Positions 47,508-56,359 of a stretch of DNA of 64,000 bases are shown here, piece by piece. Both the position numbers and the translations under genes were made by a program. The notes beneath the pieces were generated by a model, which had not been told where the DNA came from, did not search any database, and saw only the letters and a list, made by a program, of their open reading frames with translations. This DNA comes from Paracoccaceae bacterium (GTDB taxonomy: Bacteria > Pseudomonadota > Alphaproteobacteria > Rhodobacterales > Rhodobacteraceae). Within the stretch, counting starts at the first letter, position 1; every line of letters starts with the position of its first letter. The stretch is taken from assembly GCA_022823605.1 (NCBI GenBank), contig JAJEHS010000006.1, positions 715,292-779,291 on the forward strand, written 5' to 3'.

Positions 47508-47906
47508 GTGATCGGAGCACTAAACCATATTGCCATCGCTGTTCCGGACCTCGAAAAAGCCACGAGGCTATATAGGGAGGTGTTGGGTGGTAAGGTTTCC
47601 GAACCAGATGCCTTTCCCGAGCATGGAGTTACGGTTGTCTTCGTTGAATTGCCTAACACCAAAATTGAATTTTTGGAACCTCTGGGCGAAAACAGCCCAA
47701 TAGCTGCCTTTCTTGAGAAAAACCCATCCGGAGGAATTCATCATTTTTGTCTGGAAGTTGATGATGTCAATACCTCCATGAAAAAGGTCAAAGATGAAGG
47801 ACTAAGAGTACTTGGGCCTCCCAAGATTGGTGCTCATGGCAAACCGGTAATATTTCTTCATCCCAAGGATTGCCTCGGTTCGCTGGTAGAGTTTGAAGAG
47901 GGCTAG
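47508..47906 (+). CDS. mce: methylmalonyl-CoA/ethylmalonyl-CoA epimerase
   Basis: The 132-residue protein starts at a GTG 2 bases after the topA stop. It has LNHIAIAVPDLEKATRLYRE, HGVTVVFVELPNTKIEFLEP, GGIHHFCLEVDD and FLHPKDCLGSLVEFEE, with the two His and the Glu metal ligands of the VOC fold. It interconverts (R)- and (S)-methylmalonyl-CoA in propionyl-CoA use. It is followed by a DUF1467 gene, the usual alphaproteobacterial pair. Confidence 0.95.
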   Translation: MIGALNHIAIAVPDLEKATRLYREVLGGKVSEPDAFPEHGVTVVFVELPNTKIEFLEPLGENSPIAAFLEKNPSGGIHHFCLEVDDVNTSMKKVKDEGLRVLGPPKIGAHGKPVIFLHPKDCLGSLVEFEEG

Positions 47907-47911
47907 ATAAC

Positions 47912-48193
47912 ATGTCCATCGCCGGTGCCGTTGTTCTATATGCAGTTTTATGGGTTTTGTGTTTTTTCTTTTTTCTACCCAGACAGATAAAAACCCAAAA
48001 GGAAGCAGGCAAGATTGAATTGGGAACTCCCCATTCCGCACCGACAAACACCCGGCTCAAGTCCAAGGCACTTTGGACAACGCTTTTTACGACCCTCGTG
48101 TGGTTAATAATTTGTACCGTGCTTATCTACGGCGATCTGCAAATTGAGGATATTGACTTTTTTGGCCGATGGGGTGATGGTAGTTATGGCTAG
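47912..48193 (+). CDS. DUF1467 family small membrane protein
   Basis: The 93-residue protein has two membrane helices (VVLYAVLWVLCFFFFLP near the start and LWTTLFTTLVWLIICTVLI near residue 55), separated by a basic loop with the motif GTPHSAPTN. This is the DUF1467 pattern. Function is unknown. It follows mce by 5 bases and is presumably co-transcribed. Confidence 0.9.
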   Translation: MSIAGAVVLYAVLWVLCFFFFLPRQIKTQKEAGKIELGTPHSAPTNTRLKSKALWTTLFTTLVWLIICTVLIYGDLQIEDIDFFGRWGDGSYG

Positions 48194-48262
48194 GATTAAT
48201 CACTATAGCAGTATAATTCTTCATGATATTTTCCTTCCAAAAAACCTGCCTGATCATGCAAG

Positions 48263-48880
48263 ATGACACATACACAAGAAATTAGGGATGCAGCAAGTGT
48301 CATCTTGTTACGAAATGAACTGGAATTACCCCAAATCCTGATGGGCAAGAGGGGCAGAAATGCCGTATTCATGCCCAATAAATACGTCTTTCCCGGCGGT
48401 TCACTAGATCCCATTGACTTTGAAGTGCCCTTAAATTTGAATCTTCAAATTCGGAATTATGAAAAACTGTCCATTCAAACTGACCGGGATTTACGCCAAC
48501 CACTTGTCAACTGTGCACTACGTGAGCTGGAAGAAGAAACCGGTATAGGGATTAAGTCCATCGACTTGCAAGAATATACCATGGGATTTATTCTGAGGGC
48601 CATTACCCCACCTGGAATGACAAGGAGATTTGATACGAGGTTTTTTCTTTGCACAATAAGCGAAAAGATCGAATCCAGCCAGATGAACTGTTTTGGCAAT
48701 GCATCGGGTGAACTTTCAGAACTTCACTGGTTTGATCTTGAGGAAGCATTGCAATTGGATTTAGCCGCCATAACCCGAAACGTGATACTCTTCGTAGATG
48801 GAATTTTTGATCAAAGCGTGGAGTTGAAACAATTACCATTCTATCGCGAAGGTTCGTTTGAGGAGCTTACGTACATATAA
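48263..48880 (+). CDS. NUDIX hydrolase
   Basis: The 205-residue protein has a NUDIX box (GGSLDP...CALRELEEETGIGI; the REx2EE core lies near residue 92-96) with a longer spacer than usual between the Gly and the RE segment, typical of larger ADP-ribose/CoA-type NUDIX proteins. It begins RDAASVILLRNELELPQILM. It hydrolyses a nucleoside diphosphate derivative of unknown identity. Its place after DUF1467 matches many alphaproteobacteria. The 273 bases up to the next gene hold a 71-codon frame without good signals. Confidence 0.9.
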   Translation: MTHTQEIRDAASVILLRNELELPQILMGKRGRNAVFMPNKYVFPGGSLDPIDFEVPLNLNLQIRNYEKLSIQTDRDLRQPLVNCALRELEEETGIGIKSIDLQEYTMGFILRAITPPGMTRRFDTRFFLCTISEKIESSQMNCFGNASGELSELHWFDLEEALQLDLAAITRNVILFVDGIFDQSVELKQLPFYREGSFEELTYI

Positions 48881-49153
48881 GATTGAGAGATAGTCAGGGA
48901 TCATTTTGACCGCAGAGTTTTCCAAAGGCAGATTTTTTCTAATCAAGAGTAGTCAATCTGCCGTAACATCCTGTTTCAGCCATTTTGATTATGGTAATAA
49001 ACTCAACTTAATTGCAAATTTGGGAGGTATGTTTTTCAAATTGTCAGAACTACTCTTTGTGATTCCATCTACATTTTTATACTTGTTCACTTGTATTTTG
49101 GCTTTTGGGAACAAAAATTGAAATTGTGAATAATCAATTTTAAGGATGATAAA

Positions 49154-50629
49154 ATGCTTGATCATACAAATCTGGTTTCGATCCTGAACGATCCAACCCT
49201 GCTTGCCACAAAGGCATATATCAATGGCGAATGGGTTGATGCCGATGATGGTGCGACCTTTGAAATTACCAATCCTGCCCGAGGGGATGTTATCGTTTCC
49301 ATCCCTGATCTTGGAGTAGCCGAGGTCAGAAGAGCCATAGAATCTGCTGAAGTGGCTCAAAAGGAATGGGCAGCCAAGACAGCCAAGGAGCGATCCGAGA
49401 TTCTTTTGAAATGGTATGCCTTGGCAATGGAAAATGCAGATGATCTCGCTTCCATTTTGACTGCTGAAATGGGGAAGCCCTTTGCTGAAGCAAAAGGTGA
49501 AATCGTCTATGGATCTTCATTTATCCAGTGGTTTGCCGAAGAAGCCAAACGGGTTTATGGTGAAACCATACCTGGCCATCAAACAGACAAAAAACTGGTA
49601 GTTTTAAAGCAGCCAGTTGGTGTTGTTGCATCGATCACGCCATGGAATTTTCCAAATGCCATGATTGCCAGAAAGGTTGCTCCAGCCTTGGCAGTGGGTT
49701 GTTCAATAGTCTGTCGACCTGCCAGTGAAACACCACTTTCTGCACTCTCAATGGCTGTTCTAGCTGAAAGGGCTGGGATACCCAAGGGCTTGTTCTCGGT
49801 TGTACCTTCAACAAAGTCCCGTGCCGTTGGTGAAGAATTCTGTTCAAATCCAATAATCAAGAAAATTACCTTCACTGGTTCAACTGAAGTCGGGCGGATT
49901 CTCATGCGACAGGCTGGCGACCAAATCAAGAAGGTCTCAATGGAACTTGGTGGCAATGCTCCATTCATAGTGTTCGATGATGCTGACATTGATGAAGCTG
50001 TACAAGGTGCGATGATTTGTAAATATCGTAACAATGGTCAAACCTGTGTTTGTGCCAACAGGATTTATGTCCAGGAAGGTGTTTATGATGAATTCTCAAA
50101 GAAACTTGCTGAAGCAACCAAATCACTTGTTTTGGGAGATGGTTTCGAAGATGGTGTAAATACCGGTCCGTTGATCAATCAGGATGCGGTCGAAAAGGTT
50201 AAATCCCATATCGAGGACGCCGTTGGCAAGGGTGCAAAGGTACTGACTGGTGGGAATCCTTCTGAATTGGGTGGATACTGGTTTGAACCCACGGTTATAA
50301 CAGATGTTGATCAGGGCATGATGGTTGCTTACGATGAGACGTTTGGTCCGCTCGCCCCACTCTTCAAATTCAACTCTGATGAAGAAGTCATTGAGTTGGC
50401 CAATGATTCCATCCATGGGTTGGCTTCGTATTTTTATACCAAGGATGTATCCCGAGTATGGAAGGTGGCTGAAGCACTGGAATATGGAATTGTTGGTGTT
50501 AATACCGGCATTTTTTCAACCGAGTCTGCACCGTTTGGCGGCGTAAAGCAGTCCGGTATTGGTCGAGAGGGATCAAGACACGGTATAGACGATTATCTGG
50601 AAATGAAATACGTTTGTATCAGCGTCTAA
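49154..50629 (+). CDS. gabD: NAD(P)-dependent succinate-semialdehyde dehydrogenase
   Basis: The 491-residue aldehyde dehydrogenase has ITPWNFPNAMIARKVAPALA near residue 158, FTGSTEVGR near 240, MELGGNAPFIVFDDADID near 262 and the catalytic cysteine in NNGQTCVCANR near 297. The C-terminus FGGVKQSGIGREGSRHGID matches the GabD subgroup. It oxidises succinate semialdehyde (or glutarate semialdehyde) to the dicarboxylate in the cytosol. A transcription unit of its own is likely. It converges with hsp20. Confidence 0.93.
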   Translation: MLDHTNLVSILNDPTLLATKAYINGEWVDADDGATFEITNPARGDVIVSIPDLGVAEVRRAIESAEVAQKEWAAKTAKERSEILLKWYALAMENADDLASILTAEMGKPFAEAKGEIVYGSSFIQWFAEEAKRVYGETIPGHQTDKKLVVLKQPVGVVASITPWNFPNAMIARKVAPALAVGCSIVCRPASETPLSALSMAVLAERAGIPKGLFSVVPSTKSRAVGEEFCSNPIIKKITFTGSTEVGRILMRQAGDQIKKVSMELGGNAPFIVFDDADIDEAVQGAMICKYRNNGQTCVCANRIYVQEGVYDEFSKKLAEATKSLVLGDGFEDGVNTGPLINQDAVEKVKSHIEDAVGKGAKVLTGGNPSELGGYWFEPTVITDVDQGMMVAYDETFGPLAPLFKFNSDEEVIELANDSIHGLASYFYTKDVSRVWKVAEALEYGIVGVNTGIFSTESAPFGGVKQSGIGREGSRHGIDDYLEMKYVCISV

Positions 50630-50678
50630 ATTCCAACTTCGCCTCAAAGATCAATTCTCATAGAAATTGAAATTCTCA

Positions 50679-50711
50679 AAAAATCGCCCCGGTAACAGAG
50701 TTACCGGGGCG
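50679..50711 (-). terminator. rho-independent terminator of hsp20
   Basis: A perfect 12-bp stem (CGCCCCGGTAAC at 50685-50696 with its complement at 50700-50711) closes a 3-base loop. On the minus strand it is followed by ATTTTTTGAG. It lies 22 bases beyond the hsp20 stop. The plus-strand side lacks a T run, so it mainly serves hsp20, although the stem may also slow transcripts from gabD. Confidence 0.9.
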
Positions 50712-50732
50712 AGACGGTAATTTATTGAGGTG

Positions 50733-51209
50733 TTAGCCTTCTATTTCGACGGCTTTACCGTTTTCGATGGTGGACTCTTTTGCCTGTCCATTGCTGATGG
50801 AAATTTTCCTGGGCTTGTAAGCCTCGGGAATTTCTCTCTCCAGGGAAATGTTCAGCATTCCATCGGTGAAATTGGCAGCAATGACCTTGACGTGATCAGC
50901 CAGTTGAAATTTCCTCTGGAAACTTCTTTGGCCAATTCCCTTGTGCAGGAAAACTCGCTTGGCTTCATCGGCAACTTTCTTGCCGGTTACGATGAGCTTG
51001 TTTTCGCGGACCTCGATTTCAAGTTCCTTGCTTGAGAACCCGGCTGCAGCTATGGAAATCACATAGCTTTCATCCGATGTCTTTTCGATATTGTAAGGGG
51101 GGTACCCCGTAGAAACACTATCCTGGGTAAAGACCTTGTCCAGAATGTCCTGAAAACGGTCGAAACCTACGGTTGTTTGATATAGGGGTGACAAATCATA
51201 TGTACGCAT
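50733..51209 (-). CDS. hsp20: small heat-shock protein Hsp20/IbpA
   Basis: The ATG at 51209 (MRTYDLSPLYQTTVGFDRF) fits the family start and has GGAGG 8 bases upstream; the in-frame ATG at 51239 lies inside the regulatory hairpin region. The 158-residue protein has an alpha-crystallin domain (YNIEKTSDESYVISIAAAGF, NKLIVTGKKV, GIGQRSFQRKFQLADHV, ANFTDGMLNISLEREIPE) and a short C-terminal tail. It holds denatured proteins in a refoldable state. An RpoH-type promoter, a ROSE-like hairpin and a strong terminator flank it. Confidence 0.95.
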   Translation of the reverse strand: MRTYDLSPLYQTTVGFDRFQDILDKVFTQDSVSTGYPPYNIEKTSDESYVISIAAAGFSSKELEIEVRENKLIVTGKKVADEAKRVFLHKGIGQRSFQRKFQLADHVKVIAANFTDGMLNISLEREIPEAYKPRKISISNGQAKESTIENGKAVEIEG

Positions 51210-51214
51210 GACAT

Positions 51215-51234
51215 AATCCTCCATTTGAGCGATT
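51215..51234 (-). promoter_or_regulatory. ROSE-like RNA thermometer hairpin over the hsp20 ribosome binding site
   Basis: The mRNA AATCGCTCAAATGGAGGATT (51234-51215) folds into a 7-bp hairpin with a 5-base loop. AATC pairs with GATT, CTC pairs with GAG, and a single G (51230) bulges. The UCGCU matches the UYGCU anti-Shine-Dalgarno of ROSE elements, where the same G is bulged or forms a weak G-G pair. All of GGAGGA is sequestered. Heat melting would free it. Known ROSE elements control hsp20-type genes in rhizobia. Confidence 0.7.
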
Positions 51235-51299
51235 TTCATAATGTGCCCTTCATTTGAACGGGCGGCTAAGTTACCAGACCTTTCGGCTCTGATAGCCTA

Positions 51300-51328
51300 T
51301 AAATAGGGCACCATATGTGATTTTCAAG
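51300..51328 (-). promoter_or_regulatory. RpoH (sigma-32)-type heat-shock promoter of hsp20
   Basis: On the minus strand CTTGAAA (51328-51322) and CCCTATTTA (51308-51300) are separated by 13 bases, close to the sigma-32 consensus CTTGAAA-N11-15-CCCCATNTA. The expected start near 51292 would give a 5' leader of about 80 bases, enough for the ROSE-like hairpin. Confidence 0.75.
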
Positions 51329-51356
51329 AGTTTTGGAATCAAAAAAATCCATGCAA

Positions 51357-52664
51357 TCAACAATTGAAATCAGCTTTCAGGGTGTCCAGGGATTTTGGTG
51401 AACTGGTTGGCGTGGATATCCAGTCCAAAAGTTCTACGGTATGAACAACCGGAATATTGGTACCAGCCGAAATCTGGACCATGCATCCAATGTTGCCAGT
51501 GGCAATAATATCTGGTTTTTTGGCTTCCAGGGTATCAATTTTCCTGGTTCTGAGTTCTTTGGAAATTTCGGGTTGCAACATATTGTAGGTTCCGGCCGAA
51601 CCACAGCATAGATGACTGTTCAAGGGTTCCACAACCTCAAATCCGGCACTCTTCAACAATTCCTTGGGTATGGTCTTGATTCCCTGGCCATGCTGGAGCG
51701 AGCAAGCAGCATGGTATCCTACCCTTATTGATGGTTTTTCATGAAAGGGAAAGCCGATCCTGTCAATAAATTCTGTTATGTCCACTGCCATTTCCGCTAC
51801 CCTTTCAGCATCTTTTTGTGATGGGTGATTCTGGAACATGTAGCCATAATCCTTGATGGTCGTTCCACATCCGCTGGTATTGATGATTATTGCATCCAAC
51901 CCATCCCCATCCATCTCCTCAATCAGTGAATTGATGGCTCCCAAAGCCAGACGGGAACAATCATCCTTGGAACCCATATGGTGGGGCAAGGCACCACAAC
52001 AACCATAGGTAGGGACAACGACTTCACAACCCAATCTTGTCAGCAAACCGATTGTTGCCTGGTTTATTGACGGATTGATTGCTTGTTGAACACATCCCAT
52101 CAACAAGGCAACCCTGAACTTTTTCTTGTCCTCGGGAAAAAATGTTTCTCCCCTAATATATTCTTGTGCCTTTTTGATTCCGGATGGAGATAAACTTAAC
52201 ATGGTCCTCAATCGCCTGTCTGGCATGAAGGAAGCGAAAGGTTTGGCAAACCTTGAAAACAACAAACTCAGTCCGAATAGTTTTTGATTGGTCATCATGA
52301 CCTTCAGCATTTTTCTAAGCAATCTGTCTGTCAGGGGACGTTTGTAGGTTTCCTCGATATATTCCCGGGCATAATCCACTAAATGCATATAATGGACATC
52401 AGAAGGACAGGTTGACATACAGGCAAGGCATGAAAGACATCGGTCAATATGTTTGACGGTTTTTTCATCGGCAGGTCGTCCGGTTTCCAGCATATCCTTT
52501 ATCAGGTAAATCCTGCCCCGGGGACTGTCTAGTTCATCTCCCAGCACCTGATATGTTGGGCAGGTGGCAAGGCAAAATCCACAATGAACACATGTCCTGA
52601 GGATTTCATTGGCCCTTTTTATAGGAGGGTTGGAAAGTTGCTCTTCAGTGAACTTTGTTTCCAT
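51357..52664 (-). CDS. glcF: glycolate oxidase iron-sulphur subunit
   Basis: The 435-residue protein has two [4Fe-4S] motifs near the N-terminus (CVHCGFCLATCPTY near 26 and CLSCLACMSTCPSDV near 75) and two C-terminal CCG-type domains (GCCGALPHHMGSKDDC and CCGSAGTYNMLQPE). It passes electrons from GlcDE to the quinone pool. It lies 52 bases after glcE and completes the glcDEF operon. Confidence 0.95.
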   Translation of the reverse strand: METKFTEEQLSNPPIKRANEILRTCVHCGFCLATCPTYQVLGDELDSPRGRIYLIKDMLETGRPADEKTVKHIDRCLSCLACMSTCPSDVHYMHLVDYAREYIEETYKRPLTDRLLRKMLKVMMTNQKLFGLSLLFSRFAKPFASFMPDRRLRTMLSLSPSGIKKAQEYIRGETFFPEDKKKFRVALLMGCVQQAINPSINQATIGLLTRLGCEVVVPTYGCCGALPHHMGSKDDCSRLALGAINSLIEEMDGDGLDAIIINTSGCGTTIKDYGYMFQNHPSQKDAERVAEMAVDITEFIDRIGFPFHEKPSIRVGYHAACSLQHGQGIKTIPKELLKSAGFEVVEPLNSHLCCGSAGTYNMLQPEISKELRTRKIDTLEAKKPDIIATGNIGCMVQISAGTNIPVVHTVELLDWISTPTSSPKSLDTLKADFNC

Positions 52665-52716
52665 AAAATAGCCTTACTCGGGTTCCATATATCCAGAACT
52701 GACGGTCATGGTTATA

Positions 52717-53853
52717 TTACAATATCATCCCTTGGTTCAGGATATTGCGAGGATCAAATTTGTGTTTCAATCGTTTCTTCAATTCCAATTCCATGATGCT
52801 TTGCTGGTGAAAAACCTGTAAATTCGACTTGTTGCCATCACTTGCCCTTATGAGCGTGGCATGACCATTCAGACTCTGCAGATAATCCCTCAAATTTGTA
52901 CCTTTATGTACCAATGCCCAAATCAAGCTTCCTGCCCAATCATAAAAAACTTCAATTTCGATGCTTTCCCTTAAACCCTTAACCAACGAAAGGGCTTCGT
53001 TAGGCTTGGTTATTATTTTCCACACATCTCCTTTCCGGTTTTGAAAAGGACCAACATCCCTGATATATTCCCAACCTCCCCTAGTTCGTTCGGGATCAGT
53101 TTCTACAGTTATTGTAACTGTGTCTTCAAGATATTTTGAAAGCTCTTCTGCCCGATACATTACTGATGATTGAAATCCTTCAAGTCGAATCATTGTGACC
53201 GGATAGCCATCAAGTCCGGAACATAAGTGAGCGGCACCTGAAACCTCAAATGGGGAATTCAGAGAGCGATTTAGTACCTCCAATGCAAGTTTCTCGGGCA
53301 GACCCTCGATTAACAATACTGCTGCGTGGGTCGGAGCAGGCAAAACCTTCAAGGCCACTTCGGTTATTATTCCAAGTGTACCAAAACTTCCTGTTAGCAA
53401 TTTGGTAAGATCATAACCGGTAACGTTTTTCATGACACGACCACCGGATTTTATGATATTACCCTCGCCATCAACAAATCTGAGTCCGATTACATAATCC
53501 CGACAGGCTCCCACCTTGACCCTCCTCGGACCAGAGGAATTGGTTGCAACCATGCCACCAATTGTTGGCTCTCCTCTACATCCAAGCAAACCCCGATAAT
53601 CTATCGGTTCAAATGGAAGCATTTGACCTTTTTCATTGAGAATTTCAAAAATGGTTTTAAGGGTGGTTCCCGCTTCGGCAACCAGGGTTAAGGCTCCAGG
53701 TTCATATTGCGTTATCCTGTTGAGATTGCCAAGATACAATCTTTCGCCTATCGAGGTAAGTCCAATTGGACGGGTTCCACCACCACAAGATATTACAGGT
53801 GAGATTCTTCCTGCTATCAAGTCAGAAAGTTCTGATTCGTTTGCAGGTCTCAA
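52717..53853 (-). CDS. glcE: glycolate oxidase FAD-binding subunit GlcE
   Basis: The 378-residue protein has the PCMH-type FAD fold (GGTRPIGLTSIGERLYLGNL near residue 25, GLLGCRGEPTIGGMVATNSS near 90, SGGRVMKNVTGYDLTKLLTG near 135, GSFGTLGIITEVALKV). It is shorter than GlcD because the C-terminal cap is reduced. It overlaps glcD by 4 bases (ATGA). Confidence 0.95.
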   Translation of the reverse strand: MRPANESELSDLIAGRISPVISCGGGTRPIGLTSIGERLYLGNLNRITQYEPGALTLVAEAGTTLKTIFEILNEKGQMLPFEPIDYRGLLGCRGEPTIGGMVATNSSGPRRVKVGACRDYVIGLRFVDGEGNIIKSGGRVMKNVTGYDLTKLLTGSFGTLGIITEVALKVLPAPTHAAVLLIEGLPEKLALEVLNRSLNSPFEVSGAAHLCSGLDGYPVTMIRLEGFQSSVMYRAEELSKYLEDTVTITVETDPERTRGGWEYIRDVGPFQNRKGDVWKIITKPNEALSLVKGLRESIEIEVFYDWAGSLIWALVHKGTNLRDYLQSLNGHATLIRASDGNKSNLQVFHQQSIMELELKKRLKHKFDPRNILNQGMIL

Positions 53854-55283
53854 TTTAGTCTTCGCTCCATTGAAATTTCCAATGGAAAGACCTTGGCAGG
53901 GTTCAGCAACCAGTCAGGATCGAAAACATCCTTTACCCGCATTTGGATTTCGAGATCCTGCCTCGAGAATTGGTTCGTCATCAAATCTCTTTTTTCTACT
54001 CCAACTCCATGTTCACCACTCAGGCATCCTCCCAATTCGACACATAGATTGAGAATATCCGCCCCCAGACTTTCACACTTTTCCAGTTCACCCTCTTGGT
54101 TCGCATTGAAAAGAATCAACGGGTGAAGGTTTCCATCACCGGCATGAAAAACATTGGCTACCGCCAGACCGTAATTTTCGGAAAGGGAAGAAATGCCTTC
54201 TAAAACATCAGGTAGTCTGGATACGGGTATGGTTCCATCAAGACACATGTAATCATTGATCCTTCCCATGGCACCGAAAGCAGATTTTCTTCCGAGCCAG
54301 ATCAATTTGGATTCCTGGTCGGATTTGCTTTCCTTCATGGCGACGGGATTGTGTCGTGAAGCAATTACCTTTATTCTGTCGAGCTGTTCATCAATTTCCT
54401 TCGCTGACCCTTCCACTTCAACAATCAAAAGAGCTTCGACATCCGGATAGCCGGCCCCGACAAAATCCTCGCAGGCTCGAATACACAGGCGGTCCATGAA
54501 CTCAATAGCAACGGGCAGTATTCCTTCTCCAATAATGTCCGAAACGCAATTACCAGCAATGACATTGGAATCGAACCCCAACAATATTGGTCTTGCCCCT
54601 TCGGGCTTTGGTATGATTTTCAACACGGCTTCGGTAACTATTCCCAATTGTCCCTCGGACCCACATACAACACCCAACAGATCCAATCCTCCGGAATCAA
54701 GGTACTCTCCACCCAATTCCATGACCGAGCCGTCCATCAGAACAATCTTTACTCCCAGCAGATTATTGGTGGTTACGCCATATTTGAGACAATGGGCACC
54801 TCCCGAGTTCATGGCAATATTGCCTGCAATGGTGCACACCAACTGACTGGAGGGATCAGGAGCATAAAAAAAGCCTTCGCTTTCAACGGCTTCGGTAACC
54901 GAGAGGTTGGTTACACCAGTTTGAACCCTAACCATTCTGTTTTCAACATCCAGATCAAGTATATTGTTTAATCTGGAGGTTCCCAAAATCACACTGTCAC
55001 TGGTTGGAAGTGCTCCCCCCGAAAGAGATGTTCCTGCACCCCTCGGTATAACAGGTACTTTCTCTTCATGACAAATTTTCAGAATCTCGGAAACTTCCTC
55101 GGTGGTTCTGGGAAGCAAAACAGCCAATGGCGAACACTTGTAGGCTGTCAGCCCATCGCATTCGTAGGCTTTGGTCTCATAAGGGTCAGATATGACCGAG
55201 TCCGTTGACAGTATCCGGTTGAAAAGACCTATTAATCTGTCCTTGTCATTGATAATCGAATTATTTGAAGATGGCATTTCCAT
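53850..55283 (-). CDS. glcD: glycolate oxidase subunit GlcD
   Basis: The 477-residue FAD-linked oxidase has VIPRGAGTSLSGGALPTSD near residue 80, GNIAMNSGGAHCLKYGVTTN near 145-165 and GSEGQLGIVTEAVLKI near 205. The metal/substrate motif FHAGDGNLHPLILF is near 378 and SGEHGVGVEKRD near 425. It oxidises glycolate to glyoxylate. Glycolate is a common algal exudate, which fits a marine or photosynthate-fed life but does not prove it. It is first in glcDEF. Confidence 0.95.
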   Translation of the reverse strand: MEMPSSNNSIINDKDRLIGLFNRILSTDSVISDPYETKAYECDGLTAYKCSPLAVLLPRTTEEVSEILKICHEEKVPVIPRGAGTSLSGGALPTSDSVILGTSRLNNILDLDVENRMVRVQTGVTNLSVTEAVESEGFFYAPDPSSQLVCTIAGNIAMNSGGAHCLKYGVTTNNLLGVKIVLMDGSVMELGGEYLDSGGLDLLGVVCGSEGQLGIVTEAVLKIIPKPEGARPILLGFDSNVIAGNCVSDIIGEGILPVAIEFMDRLCIRACEDFVGAGYPDVEALLIVEVEGSAKEIDEQLDRIKVIASRHNPVAMKESKSDQESKLIWLGRKSAFGAMGRINDYMCLDGTIPVSRLPDVLEGISSLSENYGLAVANVFHAGDGNLHPLILFNANQEGELEKCESLGADILNLCVELGGCLSGEHGVGVEKRDLMTNQFSRQDLEIQMRVKDVFDPDWLLNPAKVFPLEISMERRLN

Positions 55284-55426
55284 CTATGACTACCTTGAAT
55301 TGATATACATTAGCCTAGAAGTTGAATTCCCATAAGCTGATACTATCACGAATACAAAACCGAATTATAACCTTTTGGTTTACCTGGTATATATAAAAAT
55401 CAGCATAAGAATATGGAAATCCTGAA

Positions 55427-56248
55427 TCAACTTTTATTCATCAAATCCAGAAAATCAGAAAATTCATGATCTGAAATTCCTGCTGTTTCATCTTCCCCTG
55501 GAAAATTCCCTTCCTCAATTGCTTTTCGAAAAGCGATCAGGGCCTTGATCCTATCATCGGCCAGTTGCTTCCTGAGCACCATCAAATTGCCAAAAGCCCT
55601 GGCATGCCTCGGCGGATTTTCGGAATCACCGCAGGCATCCTCCATAAAGAGGTAATCAATATCCCCTCCATTGCCAGAACCAAGGGACACGGTGATCAAG
55701 CCTGTCCTTTGAGAAATTTCCTTCATTATCCTGCCTGGAATGACTTCCGCCTCTACCAACACACCTCCAGCGTCTTCCAGTCTTTTGAATTCCTGGAAAA
55801 GTTCATATGCTTCCAAACCGGTTTTACCAACAGCACGCAATCCTCCCTTCCAGGTGGATTTACGGGGAACCAGTCCCAGATGCCCCATAACAGGTATATC
55901 CTCCTTGGCTAGGGCTGAAACGATTTGCATGCTCCGTGCCGTCATGATTGCATCTGCACCAAGAGCAAGACACCGGAAGGCTTCACGCAGGATATCGCTT
56001 TCGGTTGCAAAATCGGGAAGTCCGATTGATGCCGTTAAAAATTGTGGAGTGTCGGCAGAGCGTACCAATCCCGTATTGACAGAATTGCAGATTATCATGT
56101 CCAATCCGGCCTGATCTGCAGCGATGGCCTCCTCAGGAGTGTTTGCCGTTATTTGAGTCCATTTTTTCTGGCCCTTGTTTGCCTGCAAATCAGCAATTGT
56201 CAACGTTCGGGTAGTCGGCTTGGCGGACCAGGTGTAAACTCTTTTCAA
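55427..56248 (-). CDS. PanB-like protein (ketopantoate hydroxymethyltransferase family)
   Basis: I chose the TTG at 56248 because GGAG (56261-56258) lies 9 bases upstream; the product is 273 residues. The TIM-barrel pattern is that of PanB: TIADLQANKGQKKWTQITAN at the start, GADAIMTARSMQIVSALAKE, IPVMGHLGLVPRKSTWKGG, LVEAEVIPGRIMKEISQRTG and GSGNGGDIDYLFMEDACG. Several positions differ from housekeeping PanB (for example the first metal-binding region and the GAG of the last block), so the substrate may not be ketoisovalerate. It is the last gene of the inositol-type operon, about 110 bases after the ABC ATPase, with no panC nearby. Confidence 0.8.
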   Translation of the reverse strand: MKRVYTWSAKPTTRTLTIADLQANKGQKKWTQITANTPEEAIAADQAGLDMIICNSVNTGLVRSADTPQFLTASIGLPDFATESDILREAFRCLALGADAIMTARSMQIVSALAKEDIPVMGHLGLVPRKSTWKGGLRAVGKTGLEAYELFQEFKRLEDAGGVLVEAEVIPGRIMKEISQRTGLITVSLGSGNGGDIDYLFMEDACGDSENPPRHARAFGNLMVLRKQLADDRIKALIAFRKAIEEGNFPGEDETAGISDHEFSDFLDLMNKS

Positions 56249-56359
56249 TGTATAATTCTCCACGTAGATTAAATCAGCCAATAACAAAATCTATCCTGAT
56301 AGGAGAAACCAAAGGCAATACCTTACAGGTTCGGTATTTTCAGTATTGAAAAAACGAGG

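Noticed and set aside
48906..49121. 71-codon frame after the NUDIX gene
   Set aside because: Start is not an ATG with a good signal and the sequence has no family pattern; rpmG, often found here, was looked for and not seen.
50685..50711. Bidirectional terminator also serving gabD
   Set aside because: The plus-strand side of the stem is not followed by a T run, so it is assigned to hsp20 only.
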